Positions 5,533-5,789 of a DNA stretch of 5,789 nt are shown in pieces. Both the position numbers and the translations under genes were made by a program. The stretch lies in assembly GCA_003646705.1 (NCBI GenBank), contig QMLK01000081.1, positions 1 through 5,789 on the forward strand, read 5' to 3'. The DNA is from Deltaproteobacteria bacterium. Lineage in GTDB: Bacteria > Desulfobacterota > B13-G15. The notes under the pieces are model-generated. The model was not told the DNA's origin, made no database searches, and saw only the letters and a program-made list of their open reading frames with translations. Position 1 is the first letter of the stretch. Each line of letters opens with the position of its first letter.

Positions 5533-5789
5533 AAGTCGAGCATCGCCAGCGAAAAGGCCACTATCAGCGGTGCGGCCACCACCCCTAAGAGCCCGAAGGC
5601 CTTGATCCCGCCCAAGATGGCGAAGAAGAGCAACAAGGGGTGGACCTTAGTCCTGCCGCTGATGAAGAGGGGCCGTATGAAGTTGTCCACAGTGCTGACC
5701 ACCGCTATCCCCCAGCCGAAGAGGATCAGGGCCTTCAGGTAGCTCCCGGCCAAGAGCAGGAACAAGGCAGCAGGGACCCATACCAGGTA
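5487..5789 (-). CDS. AI-2E/PerM-family membrane transporter, C-terminal fragment
   Basis: Only the last 100 residues are present; the frame is open to the window edge, so the true start lies outside. The fragment has the distinctive end of AI-2E/PerM (YdiK/YhhT) proteins, polytopic inner-membrane exporters or antiporters of about 350 residues. It reads VWVPAALFLLLAGSYLKAL, then the conserved STVDNFIRPLFISGRTKVHP (32-51), then LLFFAILGGIKAFGLLGVVAAP (53-74) and a last hydrophobic segment ending at LDFY (84-87). The tail TRSKEGASEPYTE is hydrophilic. The usual Gly-Pro before the last helix is Ala73-Pro74 here. Family members transport very different things (autoinducer-2, Na+/H+, auxin-like substrates), so no substrate is proposed. 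The 3' end overlaps the phosphatase gene tail to tail. Confidence 0.9.
   Translation of the reverse strand, partial: YLVWVPAALFLLLAGSYLKALILFGWGIAVVSTVDNFIRPLFISGRTKVHPLLLFFAILGGIKAFGLLGVVAAPLIVAFSLAMLDFYTRSKEGASEPYTE

Overview
The window reads as chromosomal DNA of a GC-rich, diderm bacterium. The substrate-binding protein has a cleavable Sec signal peptide without a lipobox, as expected for a periplasmic protein. Arginine is often encoded by AGG (12 of 19 Arg codons in the HD-domain gene), which argues against an enterobacterium and resembles Desulfobacterota-like or thermophilic lineages. That placement is inference only. I see no mobile element, tRNA, rRNA, CRISPR array or phage gene.

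Left and centre (1-4159, minus strand): a complete branched-chain/hydrophobic amino acid-type (HAAT) ABC importer operon, apart from the cut last gene. In transcription order it holds a periplasmic substrate-binding protein (livK-like), two permeases (livH, livM) and two ATPases (livG, and livF truncated by the window edge). A sigma70 promoter with perfect TTGACA and TATAAT hexamers, 18 bp apart, lies upstream of the binding-protein gene. A short dyad brackets its -35 box. The four downstream genes are packed tightly (13-bp overlap, zero-spacing stop/start, 17-bp overlap). The binding-protein gene is set apart from livH by 64 bp holding a perfect 32-bp GC palindrome, probably an mRNA hairpin that lets the binding protein be made in excess of the membrane parts.

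Right (4292-5532, plus strand): a divergent two-gene unit, an HD-domain phosphohydrolase of the YfbR/HDDC2 type followed, with a 4-bp GTGA overlap, by a PPP-family metallophosphatase. The second gene runs into a convergent AI-2E/PerM-type membrane transporter gene (5487-5789, minus, N-terminus outside the window), and the two coding ends overlap by 46 bp.

Nothing here is clearly a new system. The points most worth checking are the palindromic spacer in the liv operon, the degenerate ABC signature motif of LivG, the dyad on the -35 box, and the translationally coupled HD/PPP pair.
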